Assembly (NCBI GenBank): GCA_012517435.1
Contig: JAAYUY010000163.1
Span: 1-56,600, forward strand
Direction of reading: 5' to 3'
Length of the DNA: 56,600 bases
Source of the DNA: Sphingobacteriales bacterium
Lineage (GTDB): Bacteria > Bacteroidota > Bacteroidia > CAILMK01 > JAAYUY01
Shown piece by piece: positions 16,536 through 25,436 of the stretch; the first letter of the stretch is position 1, and every line of letters starts with the position of its first letter. The position numbers and the translations under genes were made by a program. The notes beneath the pieces are model-generated. The model saw only the letters and a program-made list of their open reading frames with translations, was not told the origin of the DNA and searched no databases.

Positions 16536-18509
16536 TTACTTCAGCCGCTTTCTGACAAGCTGAATCTCATTTTCATTTAGCTGAAAAATATTGTAAACCA
16601 GTTGGTTGAGTTCATTATATCTGATTTCAAACAATTTTTCATCCATCGTTGAAAGTACGATTCTGTCATGCAGCTTTTCTATTTGCTTCAAGGTTTCCTG
16701 AGGTAAAACGGGCAGTGGCAGGCTTTCAAGGTGGCTCCGCAACACTTTATGGGTAAAATATTTTTGTCTGAAAATAAACTGATAGAGCTCGGAATTAAAT
16801 AAACAGGCAATGACTTTCATCGGATAATCTTTTAGTTTGGGGATCACAGCATTGGCACTGTTAAGCGTCAGGTGTTTTCCCGTATCATAGGCAAACACAA
16901 GCCTGTTAGAAATAAAACGGTAAATGAGTTTTTCTTTTGCCTTGAATTTATATAAAGGAGAAGCCTGTTGCAGTTGACTCGGGTCGTAAAAGATGAAATT
17001 TGAAGCAGTTTTTATTCTGAAGGGCTGAATATCAACACCTTTAAGAATTTTCTGATAGCCTTTCTTTTTGATTTTAGCTAAAAACTTCGAGTTGTCTCCT
17101 GTTACAATTCCCAATACCCAGTCAGCATTTCCTGTTAGGGTAATATGGGGAAAAGCCCAGATTTTTTCCAGTAATCTGACATCTTCCTCTGTGTTATGAA
17201 TATCAAAGATAAACTGGTCGTTCCGTAAAAAGCGAATAGGGGAAATAAAGTACTGTCTCCCGTTTTCGACAGAAGCAAGATAGGCTTTCTCCGGATTTTT
17301 TTTCTCCAGATCAATCCTGACAACCGGACTGAAAACACCTGAAAATACGCGGTTATAATTTTTAATTTTCCTGATTTCTGCATTTTTTAAGATAAATGCC
17401 CTGATGTCTTTATGGGTTTTGATATTCAGAATGGATTCAGGAAGCAAATAGGAAAGATAACCTCCTTCCTGAAGAAGGTTAAGTCCGATAAAGATAAAAT
17501 AGGAATATGATTCCATGCTGAGTATTTCCGGGTAATATTCTTTCAGAAAAGTCAGCTGTTCGTGGCGGAATTCAGCCCCCCATGGCGGATTGCCCAAAAT
17601 CAGGTCAAATTTTCTGTATTTTCTGCTATGATCGTCAAGCGAATAATTGTAAATGAAATTTCTTTGATAAATATTCGGATTAAAGTCAAAATCGCTGAAA
17701 AGTATCATCAGATTAATGCGTGCTATCTGAACAGCAACCGGATCAATATCATAACCCCAAAGGCAGGTTGGCTTCAGCAGGCGTCCCAGTTTTTTAATTC
17801 TTTCGCCAGCAGCCAGTAAAAACTGACCGCTTCCGCAGCACAAATCCAGTATTTTAGCATTACCCTTGATTTTGTTGAGGTATTCTCCAGCCATTTCATC
17901 GCATATTTGTTTTGGCGTATAAAATGACCCGTTTTTTGACTTTTCACCCGAAGATGTCAGCGACTGATAAATAACACCGATGGGATCGCTTATCTCTGGG
18001 AGCTGAAAATCAAGCAATTGTTGATACAGGTCAGTCTTTTTCTCAAAATCAAGGTGTGTCTGCCAGAGATTAAGCTCCTGAATGACGTTGATATTATTAC
18101 TTTTCTTGTTGTATAGTTTAAGCAATTCCCTGAAAGGAAGCTTCAGTAATAAACCGGATGAAATAAGGTGATTTAAACAAAGACAGAAAATGCTTTCATT
18201 GATATTTAACTGATTTTCAATGATGTATTCGTAAATAAGTTTTATTTTATGCGTATCTTCAGGATGGTCGAAATGTTCATCAGGAATAAAAGTTTTGTTC
18301 GAATTTTTTTTATTGGCTCTGGAATTAAGACGCCCGATCAGTCCGCTTTCAATTTTTTTCTGAAGGTTTACTATTTCAGAAAAACTGAAGAAAACTCCTT
18401 TATCGGCACGGATGCCATTCAAATAACCTTGTTTTTCCCAGTTTAAAATCGTTGCTGAAGAAACCCCCAGCTGACGGGCTGATTCAATTAAAGTCAGATT
18501 CTTTTTCAT
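16536..18509 (-). CDS. HTH-fused N6-adenine DNA methyltransferase, orphan (type IIG-like)
   Basis: The N-terminus is a MerR/excisionase-like helix-turn-helix (about residues 5-50, with SARQLGVSSATILNWEKQGYL). A helical linker follows, then an N6-adenine methyltransferase: motif I ILDLCCGSGQFLLAAG (about 220) and the catalytic motif IV NPPWG (about 300). The C-terminal part looks like a TaqI-type target-recognition domain, ending with LNSANAVIP and LRSHLESLPLPVLP. It should methylate adenine in a specific DNA site. No PD-(D/E)xK nuclease segment is apparent and no restriction gene is adjacent, so it may act as an orphan methylase or as an epigenetic regulator. Confidence 0.85.
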   Translation of the reverse strand: MKKNLTLIESARQLGVSSATILNWEKQGYLNGIRADKGVFFSFSEIVNLQKKIESGLIGRLNSRANKKNSNKTFIPDEHFDHPEDTHKIKLIYEYIIENQLNINESIFCLCLNHLISSGLLLKLPFRELLKLYNKKSNNINVIQELNLWQTHLDFEKKTDLYQQLLDFQLPEISDPIGVIYQSLTSSGEKSKNGSFYTPKQICDEMAGEYLNKIKGNAKILDLCCGSGQFLLAAGERIKKLGRLLKPTCLWGYDIDPVAVQIARINLMILFSDFDFNPNIYQRNFIYNYSLDDHSRKYRKFDLILGNPPWGAEFRHEQLTFLKEYYPEILSMESYSYFIFIGLNLLQEGGYLSYLLPESILNIKTHKDIRAFILKNAEIRKIKNYNRVFSGVFSPVVRIDLEKKNPEKAYLASVENGRQYFISPIRFLRNDQFIFDIHNTEEDVRLLEKIWAFPHITLTGNADWVLGIVTGDNSKFLAKIKKKGYQKILKGVDIQPFRIKTASNFIFYDPSQLQQASPLYKFKAKEKLIYRFISNRLVFAYDTGKHLTLNSANAVIPKLKDYPMKVIACLFNSELYQFIFRQKYFTHKVLRSHLESLPLPVLPQETLKQIEKLHDRIVLSTMDEKLFEIRYNELNQLVYNIFQLNENEIQLVRKRLK

Positions 18510-18621
18510 CTTAAACCGACTGACAAATATCTATGGTAATTTAATACAAATATTCAGAATTTATCAACAAGTCATAAGTATGACTGCGTTTTAAATCCCC
18601 TGTTTTCCACAGAGAAAAAAT

Positions 18622-18651
18622 TTTGTATAATTTAAAAAAGCTGTATTTTAG
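18622..18651 (+). promoter_or_regulatory. Possible promoter of the DoxX-like gene
   Basis: TTTG (18622-18625) is followed after 18 bp by TATTTTAG (18644-18651), one mismatch from TAnnTTTG. Its position argues against a start codon at 18623 and for the ATG at 18704. Confidence 0.4.
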
Positions 18652-18703
18652 CAACCCAATAATATGTCAATTTCTATACAGTAATAAGCAAAATTACAAG
18701 ATT

Positions 18704-19048
18704 ATGAAAATTTTAGGCTGGATTGGAAGAATTATTTTTGGACTGGCATTTATGGGGTTCGGAATTAATCATTTCAGGAAAACAGAAAAAATTGCAGGAT
18801 ATATTCCCGATTACATTCCCTGGCATACGTTCTGGGTATATTTTACAGGTATTGCATTTATTCTTGCCGGAATCAGCATTGCCATTCATTATAAGTCAAA
18901 AATTGCAGCCATTGCCCTTGCAGCTATGATTTTCCTTTTTATTGTCATTCTCTATCTGCCCGACATGATGTCGTCAAAAATGGCAATTGTTAATTATGGT
19001 GCTTTTATTGGAGCCGCTCTGTTTGTGGCTGCCAATTCAAAAAGCTGA
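18704..19048 (+). CDS. DoxX-family small membrane protein
   Basis: A 114-residue protein with four hydrophobic helices, beginning MKILGWIGRIIFGLAFMGFG, with the DoxX-like pattern of a first helix followed by FRKTEKIAGYIPDYIP and a YFTGIAFILAGI helix. DoxX relatives are inner-membrane proteins linked loosely to redox or thiosulfate metabolism, and the function here is unknown. I chose the ATG at 18704 over an in-frame TTG at 18623 because that longer version would place its first codons inside the likely promoter and adds an unrelated N-terminus. Confidence 0.8.
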   Translation: MKILGWIGRIIFGLAFMGFGINHFRKTEKIAGYIPDYIPWHTFWVYFTGIAFILAGISIAIHYKSKIAAIALAAMIFLFIVILYLPDMMSSKMAIVNYGAFIGAALFVAANSKS

Positions 19049-19153
19049 TTGTTTTTTTGTTTTATATGAATTTTTTAATTGTTTGAAAAAACTTTAACTG
19101 GCATGAAAATCGCATTAAAGCGAATCAAAATTTAACCCTTAAAAATTTTCACT

Positions 19154-19936
19154 ATGAAAAAAGTTAAAAATTTATTATTCTTTTTGTCATTATTAGCCGG
19201 TCTGACCTTTGTTATCAGCAGCTGTGTTGATGAACCTGTTGTTTCAGACCTTGATGTAACCGTTACAGCTAATAAAACAATTCTGATGAATGGTGACACT
19301 TTAAAAATCACTATTGAGGCAGTAACGACCAATGATAAGATTACCAACATTACAGCCGTTAAAACCGGTGGAACTGCATTGAATGTACCTGCCATCACTG
19401 ACAATAAAAACTACACCGGTGTTGCAGAATACATTGTAAATGATGCAGATGGTGATCTGGAATTTACTGTTACAGTTTCGAGTCAGGAAAATGCCACTCC
19501 CGTTGTGAAAACATTGAAAGTGAAAGTAGTTTCCGCTATTGAAGTTACACTTGGTGCTTCCGCAAGTCCGCTGCCAAGTTTCATAAATGGAACTACCCTT
19601 CAAACCTATACTGCTACTCAGGCATTTGCCAATCAGGATCAGGTTGACCTCGTTTATACCTGGAGTGATACAGAAGGAGCCATTATCGGTGCCCCTGCCG
19701 ACAATGCATTTGTCCTGGCTAACTGGACCACCAAACATACCACCAAAATTGCCCGTATTTCAGAAGAATCTTTATCCGCAGTCAGTGGTGTTACCGGAAC
19801 TTCAGTCAGAAATCTCGTTGTTGGGGATAAACTTGGATATATTACTGATTCAGGCACCCAGGGAATTATCATTGTAACTGCTATCGTAGTTAATAACAAT
19901 GGCAATACTACCTTTAAATTTAAGGTAATCAAATAA
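19154..19936 (+). CDS. Hypothetical lipoprotein with beta-sandwich repeats
   Basis: The protein of 260 residues has a lipoprotein signal peptide with lipobox VISSC (Cys24), then two threonine- and valine-rich stretches typical of Ig-like beta domains (about 30-125 and 130-260). No catalytic motif is visible. It is probably anchored to the periplasmic or outer face of the envelope. I do not recognise a family. The strong hairpin after the stop codon ends this transcript and separates it from the convergent T9SS cargo gene. Confidence 0.65.
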   Translation: MKKVKNLLFFLSLLAGLTFVISSCVDEPVVSDLDVTVTANKTILMNGDTLKITIEAVTTNDKITNITAVKTGGTALNVPAITDNKNYTGVAEYIVNDADGDLEFTVTVSSQENATPVVKTLKVKVVSAIEVTLGASASPLPSFINGTTLQTYTATQAFANQDQVDLVYTWSDTEGAIIGAPADNAFVLANWTTKHTTKIARISEESLSAVSGVTGTSVRNLVVGDKLGYITDSGTQGIIIVTAIVVNNNGNTTFKFKVIK

Positions 19937-19953
19937 TAAATCCATAACAACTT

Positions 19954-19990
19954 AAAAAGGCTGTTTCTTTGATGAGGCAGCCTTTTTTTT
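19954..19990. terminator. Intrinsic terminator between the lipoprotein and the type-B cargo gene
   Basis: AAAAAGGCTG (19954-19963) pairs with CAGCCTTTTT (19978-19987). The stem can be extended by TTTC/GAGG with two G-U pairs, leaving a six-base loop, and ends in a run of T. The A-run on the other side lets it also work for the minus-strand gene ending at 19991. Confidence 0.85.
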
Positions 19991-22162
19991 TTACCTCAGA
20001 AGTGAAATGGTACCGTAATAATATTTGGCTATTCCATTGGTACCTTTTGCTGTTAAATGATAATAATAGATTCCATCCTGACAAGGATTTCCACTCAGGG
20101 TACCATCCCATCCTTCATTTAACCTATTGCTTTCAAATACTTTTTCTCCCCATGAGTTAAAGATAATCAATTGAAATTCAGTAATAAATGCACCAACAGA
20201 CAAAAAGACCTCATTCAGATTATCTCCGTTTGGGGTAAATGAATTGGGAATGAATAAACGGAATGATGTAGGTGTACAGACAATATTAGAAGCCGATTCA
20301 AGCTGATCAGGATTTCTCATTGCAATGATACGGTAACAATAATAGTCAGCATCGAATTGTGAATGATTATCTCTGAAACTATAGTCGATGCCGGGATTGG
20401 CAGCAGGACTGACAAAGCCGATGGGAATGAACTCATTCTCACTGATGTAGGAAACACAAGCAGGACTTAAGCATGGTGCTGCTTCAACCTGATAGGATGA
20501 AACTCCCCATGGCCAGCTCTGATAAGCTGTCCATTTTAATAAGTTTAGTGCTTCATTTGTATCTGGCTGCAATAAAACAGGTTTCCCGACATTTTTTGAC
20601 AAAACGATATTATTACAACTGTCAGTTAAACTGATTCTGTAGTAATAGCTTGTTTTATTTACATCGCATGAATCGTCATAAGCAGAAAATACATTGGCAT
20701 TCAGAATTTTAAAAGGTTTAAAATCGTTTCCGTTTACTGATTTCTCAAGTGTAAATGATTTTACCAATCCGCTATCCGGAGGTAGCCACTCAATAAGCGG
20801 TTTCTGATCGATGATGGTAGCCCTGACAATTTCATTCTGATGAGTTTTGCCCGGAATTTTCAGAGTTTTAATGATTTCTGCTGTACAACCCTTGTCAGAG
20901 GTTGCCTGATGAATGACAGGATATTCTCCCGGACTCAGATACAGGAAATTAGGGTCCTTGTTCTGAGAAGTAACATTACCGTAACCGAAATCCCAAAACC
21001 AGGAAACAATCTGATAGCCCGGCTTTATGGTGCATTTTGAGTAAAAACGTATTTCTTTTTCGGGGCATAGCGTAGAGTAGGTGAAATCCATAACAGGGTC
21101 AGGATAAACTATTACTTTTTTCTCCGTTGAATCACTGCATTTTTTATCTGAAATAGCAATAAGCCTTATGGTAAATACTGAATCGAAATAATAAGTGTGT
21201 GTCGGCAGGGGATCGGGGCAGGTGGTATAGTCGCCCCAATTCCAGTTGTAATAAATGATCCCATCCGAAATGGTTGTTTCGTTGGAAAATGAAAAATAAT
21301 TACCGCTCAGGCATTGGGCAGTATCACTTGTTATTTTGAATTTTGCTCTGGGAGCGGGATGAATTTTTATCGTCCGGGATACAATGTTAGTACATCCGGA
21401 ATCATTCACCGCTATCAACATGACAACCTTAACTCCATCATTATCATAATGATGCATTACGACACTGTCTTTGGTATAGCAGACCTTATCATCCCCGAAA
21501 TGCCAGTAATACTGCAGATTTTTCTGCCTGACTTTAAAAATGAAAAGATTGTCATTTTCGCATTGAATGGTATCGTTAACAGTAAAATAAGCATCAGGCG
21601 AAGGCCTTACCGAAAAATATTTTTTAATGCTGTCGCGGCAATGATGTGATGTGATGACATATAAATCAATTTCATAAATGCCAGGTTCAGGTAATTTCGG
21701 TGAATATGTTTTCTTGTTAAAGAAGGTGTCATTATTAAATACCCAGTACTTATTCAGGAAAACATCACCCGAAAGTGAAGAATTATCAGTGAATACAAAA
21801 TTCTGTTCATCATAGCATTGAGAATATTGATTGATGCTGAAATCTGCCACAGGCATGGGAAAAATGCTCACAATTAATACAATAATACTATCACAGCCGT
21901 CATACTTCTGAAGTGTATCGTAATAAATTCCTGATAAAGAGTATGTTGAGTTATTAAAAATATAATTTCCGCACGAACTGGCAAAAATACTGTCAAAAAC
22001 CGCTTCGCAAGGAGGAGGGGACTGAGACTCAGAAAAAGTTTGCCGACTATAATTTTCAGGATGTATTTTTTCCTCCGGAATAGAAGATGCATTTGCAATG
22101 AACAAAGCCCCTGTCAGCAACAGAATTGAAATAAATACCTTTTTTGCTTTAATGAGAGGCAT
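19991..22162 (-). CDS. PKD-repeat protein with T9SS type-B (CHU_C) sorting domain
   Basis: A 723-residue exported protein with a signal peptide (LLTGALFIANASS, about residues 15-27). It then has about four PKD-like domains (recognisable by YYWHFGDD, YYNWNWGD and SWFWDFGYG), a fibronectin-III-like middle region, and a C-terminal CHU_C domain starting IPNSFTPNGDNLNEVF and ending in a basic residue. Such proteins are T9SS type-B substrates, usually displayed at the surface or in the matrix and dependent on an SprF-like partner. The PorP/SprF-like gene two positions upstream on the same strand fits this. Confidence 0.85.
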   Translation of the reverse strand: MPLIKAKKVFISILLLTGALFIANASSIPEEKIHPENYSRQTFSESQSPPPCEAVFDSIFASSCGNYIFNNSTYSLSGIYYDTLQKYDGCDSIIVLIVSIFPMPVADFSINQYSQCYDEQNFVFTDNSSLSGDVFLNKYWVFNNDTFFNKKTYSPKLPEPGIYEIDLYVITSHHCRDSIKKYFSVRPSPDAYFTVNDTIQCENDNLFIFKVRQKNLQYYWHFGDDKVCYTKDSVVMHHYDNDGVKVVMLIAVNDSGCTNIVSRTIKIHPAPRAKFKITSDTAQCLSGNYFSFSNETTISDGIIYYNWNWGDYTTCPDPLPTHTYYFDSVFTIRLIAISDKKCSDSTEKKVIVYPDPVMDFTYSTLCPEKEIRFYSKCTIKPGYQIVSWFWDFGYGNVTSQNKDPNFLYLSPGEYPVIHQATSDKGCTAEIIKTLKIPGKTHQNEIVRATIIDQKPLIEWLPPDSGLVKSFTLEKSVNGNDFKPFKILNANVFSAYDDSCDVNKTSYYYRISLTDSCNNIVLSKNVGKPVLLQPDTNEALNLLKWTAYQSWPWGVSSYQVEAAPCLSPACVSYISENEFIPIGFVSPAANPGIDYSFRDNHSQFDADYYCYRIIAMRNPDQLESASNIVCTPTSFRLFIPNSFTPNGDNLNEVFLSVGAFITEFQLIIFNSWGEKVFESNRLNEGWDGTLSGNPCQDGIYYYHLTAKGTNGIAKYYYGTISLLR

Positions 22163-22253
22163 GTATTTGTCGATTCAGTGAAAATTATTCATTAGTATCT
22201 GAAAATGAAAAATGTTACATCATTTTCAAAAAAAATGAACATTAACAGTCAGG

Positions 22254-24359
22254 TTAATCTTCATACATGAACGACTGATAATCCTGTTTGATTCCCGTTA
22301 CTTTGAATTCAGTTCTTCTGTTTTTTGCCCTGCCTTCGGGATTATCGCTACCATCTTCAAATTCATTCGGAGCAACCGGCTGACTTTCCCCATATCCTCT
22401 GGCAATCAGCCTATCCGGACTTATCCCTTTCTTAATCAGGTAATTAACCACACTTTGGGCTCTTTTTTGAGAAAGCGTCATGTTGTAGCTGTCACTTCCC
22501 TTACTGTCGGTGTGAGAGCTAATTTCAACAGTAATTTCAGGATTCTCAATCATTAACTGATAAATAGTGGAATCAATGACAGCTTTTGCAGAATCTGTCA
22601 ACGTATATTTGTCGAAAAGATAATAAATGTTTTTGACAATCAATGGTTTAACCGGTATTTTTCTCAGAACGAAATCATGGAAAAATGAATCAGAATGGTT
22701 AATGTTCTTTGTTGATAATGAATAATTTGACGAAAAGTACCCATTTTTGGAGGCAGTCATTTTGTAGGAATAGCCGGGTTCGAGCCTGAACAGATACATC
22801 CCTTCTGCATTGGTGATGAATGGTTTAACCAGAATTTCCTCATTTCCTGAAACGACAAACAATGATACTGTGGCACTATCGAGCAGTTTCCCTTCGGAGG
22901 GAAGTTTTTTAAAAGGTTTATCAATAAATTCTTCAATGTACAGTTCTTTGTTCAGGTTTTCAAAAGAAATCACCCTTCCCGATATTTTGAGAAATATTGA
23001 TTGTTTTACTGTAAATTCATAGATATCATCACAGCAGGTAATACCTGCCATGGAAGTTCCCCCTCCTCTGTTTGAAACGATAAAGCCTTTATCGGGGTTA
23101 TGTGGAAAAGTTCTGTACCAGAGGTCATCAGCGCTGCTGTTGATGGGAATACCAGCATTTTTAGGCTCTTCCCATTTCCGCAGGGCACCCACTGTACTAA
23201 AAACATCATAGCCTCCAATTCCGGCAAGGCCATCGGAACTGAAATAAAACTTATTGGTATTCAGATCGATAAAGGGAGTAGCCTCGTTCATGGGCGTGTT
23301 GATTTTACTCCCGCAGTTTTTTGGCTCAGTATATTCATTGGTTTTGGGATCAAGAATACTGTACCAGATATCGAGGCCACCTTTTCCGCCTTTTCTGTTG
23401 CTGACAAAGTAAAGTACTTCTCTGTTCTGCCTGGGTTCAAAACCTGCTGCCGGCTGTGTATTAGTTGTCCCGGGCTTATTAATCGTTTTCGGGAGCTTTA
23501 CCGGAGCTGTCCAATTATTTCCGTTTTTCTCAGAATACCAGATGGAACATATTATCTGATGATTTTCATCACTTTCGCAAACAGTAAAATAAATACGGTT
23601 CCCATGCGGGCAGATATAGGGGTTACCCACATTCTTCTTCATCAGATTAAAAGAATCACTGAGCTTCATTCCACCTTTCCAGTTTCCGTTTTCTGCAATT
23701 GCCTTGTAAAAGCTGCTGTATTCAGAAAAACTTTCGCTGACTGAGCTGAAATAAACCGCACGGTCGGTTCTGACAGAAGAGTAAATAAAACTTTTTTCAT
23801 CAATCGGGAAGGGAGCAAAATCAGTATGTAATTTATTGACTGTTGTATCAAGGATTCTGATTTCTGTGAGACGGGTTGTATCGTTCAATAAGTTATTCAA
23901 AATCAAATCACAACCTTCAATTTCTATTTTAGCCTGTTTTCTGAAAACTTCATTTCTGCCACCCGGCCTGACCTTTTTCCTGTAGGAAGTAAAAACCTTC
24001 CTTGCTTCCTCATATTTTCCGTTCATCTTCAATACTCTGGCATAGGAGAACATCAGTTCAGGCTTAGGATGGGGAGAAAGTTTCAGGGCTTTTTCGAAAT
24101 AAATCTCAGCCAGCAAGTAATTTCTGGTTTCAAGGTAAAGATGAGCTACTTTGTTGAGATAATACCTGTTTTCAGGCTTCTTTTTAAGAAATGCTGAATA
24201 TTGTTCAATAGCTGAATATTTATCACCCATCATTTCATATCGTAATCCCAGTTTTTTATTTCTGGCAGCAGAAAGTTCATCTGCTGTCTGGCTGAATGCT
24301 GAAAATATCAGAAAAAAGACAAACAGAACGGAAAAACTATATGAAATATAAATTTTCAT
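22254..24359 (-). CDS. PorE-like protein: TPR, PD40 propeller, CRD and OmpA domains
   Basis: The 701-residue protein has an N-terminal signal peptide (residues 1-24), TPR-like repeats (about 30-150), a PD40/WD40-like beta-propeller (about 190-450; FIYSSVRTDRAVYFSS, YFVSNRKGGKGGLDIWY, FYFSSDGLAGIGGYDVF), a carboxypeptidase-regulatory-like domain (about 460-560) and a C-terminal OmpA peptidoglycan-binding domain (ISSHTDSKGSDSYNMTLSQKRAQSVVNYL). The order equals that of P. gingivalis PorE. It probably ties T9SS parts or cargo to the cell wall. It starts one base before the PorP/SprF-like stop, so the two are co-translated. Confidence 0.85.
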   Translation of the reverse strand: MKIYISYSFSVLFVFFLIFSAFSQTADELSAARNKKLGLRYEMMGDKYSAIEQYSAFLKKKPENRYYLNKVAHLYLETRNYLLAEIYFEKALKLSPHPKPELMFSYARVLKMNGKYEEARKVFTSYRKKVRPGGRNEVFRKQAKIEIEGCDLILNNLLNDTTRLTEIRILDTTVNKLHTDFAPFPIDEKSFIYSSVRTDRAVYFSSVSESFSEYSSFYKAIAENGNWKGGMKLSDSFNLMKKNVGNPYICPHGNRIYFTVCESDENHQIICSIWYSEKNGNNWTAPVKLPKTINKPGTTNTQPAAGFEPRQNREVLYFVSNRKGGKGGLDIWYSILDPKTNEYTEPKNCGSKINTPMNEATPFIDLNTNKFYFSSDGLAGIGGYDVFSTVGALRKWEEPKNAGIPINSSADDLWYRTFPHNPDKGFIVSNRGGGTSMAGITCCDDIYEFTVKQSIFLKISGRVISFENLNKELYIEEFIDKPFKKLPSEGKLLDSATVSLFVVSGNEEILVKPFITNAEGMYLFRLEPGYSYKMTASKNGYFSSNYSLSTKNINHSDSFFHDFVLRKIPVKPLIVKNIYYLFDKYTLTDSAKAVIDSTIYQLMIENPEITVEISSHTDSKGSDSYNMTLSQKRAQSVVNYLIKKGISPDRLIARGYGESQPVAPNEFEDGSDNPEGRAKNRRTEFKVTGIKQDYQSFMYED

Positions 24360-25382
24360 TCAGAATCTTTCACAAGGAATTTTGTATTGATCAAAAACCT
24401 TATTAATTGCCGTGTAAATCAGCGTAATCTCAACAGCTCCCTGATAAGTAGTATATTTTCCAAGACCTGAGATATTGATGTCATAGCCAAGTCCAAGGTC
24501 AAATTTCCTGTAACTCAATCCGGTCATAAATATCAGGGCATCTACATTTCTGTCAAAGCCATTTCTGAGAAATACCCCGGTATTGATGGATTTTAAACTG
24601 TTTTTCAATTGATTGGTTTTGAAATTAAAATAAAATCCCGAAAGCATCTCAGAAGCTTTATTCATTTCAGAAAACATCCACGAAGGAGTTACAATCCATT
24701 TTTCTGATAAAGGGAAAGAAAGTCTGAAGAAAGCTGTTTTTCTGAGAGGTAAAAAATTCTGCCTGTTATTAAATGATTCCTCAGGCCTGTTGATATGGAA
24801 AAAGGCAATTCCTGCTTCAGGCCTGATATTGTGGAACGACTTATTCCAGGAAATACCAGCATTAAGATCATAATAATCAATCTTTTGGCTTAAACCCGCA
24901 TCAGCTGTCGGGAAAGTCGGGTCATAATAACCTGAAATTTTATCATACTGGTCAGGAAAAGTCAGTTTGGTTAAATCATACTTTCTTATGACATATCCTG
25001 TCTGAACGCCCAGATGAAAATGGTTTTTCCCCAGATCAGGATGCCATGAGAGGTTGAGAAAATACTTTGACAGGTGATAAACATCATCACCACTGTTGTC
25101 ATCAACCAGACTCAAGCCATAGCTTAACTTATTTTTTCTGAGGAACAATTGTTTATCAAATGAAAAATAATGGCTTTTAAAGGGGTATTTCAACGTAAAC
25201 CATTGATTTCGATAGACATCTGCCAGTCTCCATTCCCCGGAATGATTCCCCGAAAGAGCAGGGTTAAGGGAAACAGGAGACAAAAAAAATTGGGAAAAAT
25301 GAATGTCCTGAGCAAAAACATTCAATCTGGTAAATACTATAATGATGAAAAATGTGTGAAACGTTTTTGTATCAATGCTCAA
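24360..25382 (-). CDS. PorP/SprF-family outer-membrane protein, second copy
   Basis: A 340-residue outer-membrane protein with a signal peptide ending near NVFAQ (about residue 25) and the PorP/SprF entry motif DIHFSQFFLSPVSLNPALSG, followed by alternating beta strands and a C-terminal barrel-like end. This is a second PorP/SprF copy in the window, sitting with PorE-like and PKD/type-B genes, so it is more likely a cargo-specific SprF than the core PorP. The only usable start is a TTG at 25382, about 14 nt after the predicted start site of the symmetric promoter. Confidence 0.87.
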   Translation of the reverse strand: MSIDTKTFHTFFIIIVFTRLNVFAQDIHFSQFFLSPVSLNPALSGNHSGEWRLADVYRNQWFTLKYPFKSHYFSFDKQLFLRKNKLSYGLSLVDDNSGDDVYHLSKYFLNLSWHPDLGKNHFHLGVQTGYVIRKYDLTKLTFPDQYDKISGYYDPTFPTADAGLSQKIDYYDLNAGISWNKSFHNIRPEAGIAFFHINRPEESFNNRQNFLPLRKTAFFRLSFPLSEKWIVTPSWMFSEMNKASEMLSGFYFNFKTNQLKNSLKSINTGVFLRNGFDRNVDALIFMTGLSYRKFDLGLGYDINISGLGKYTTYQGAVEITLIYTAINKVFDQYKIPCERF

Positions 25383-25436
25383 AATCGTATTATCTTTGTA
25401 TGCAAAGATAAACAGATACTTGCTTAGGAAATCAAA
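25366..25436. promoter_or_regulatory. Symmetric bidirectional promoter with palindromic -7 elements
   Basis: The core is TATCTTTG-TATG-CAAAGATA (25391-25410), a perfect inverted repeat whose two halves are each an exact TAnnTTTG -7 element, one for each strand. The plus-strand -33 TTTG is at 25366-25369 (21 bp spacer) and the minus-strand TTTG at 25436-25433 (22 bp spacer). Predicted start sites are near 25405 (+) and 25396 (-), so transcripts diverge back to back. Confidence 0.72.

Noticed and set aside
18623-18703. Longer DoxX-like protein starting at 18623
   Set aside because: The extra codons overlap the likely -33/-7 region and give a non-homologous N-terminus; ATG 18704 starts right at the first helix.
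19301-19738. 145-codon frame opposite the lipoprotein gene
   Set aside because: Shadow of the lipoprotein gene; the plus-strand frame has a lipobox and a terminator that fit its ends.
23100-23744. 214-codon plus-strand frame within the PorE-like gene
   Set aside because: It is antisense to a well-defined propeller domain and has no motif of its own.
25375-25419. ATG at 25375 as the start of the giant PKD protein
   Set aside because: It lies upstream of the predicted transcript start (about 25405) and within the divergent gene's first codons; TTG 25420 gives a better signal peptide.
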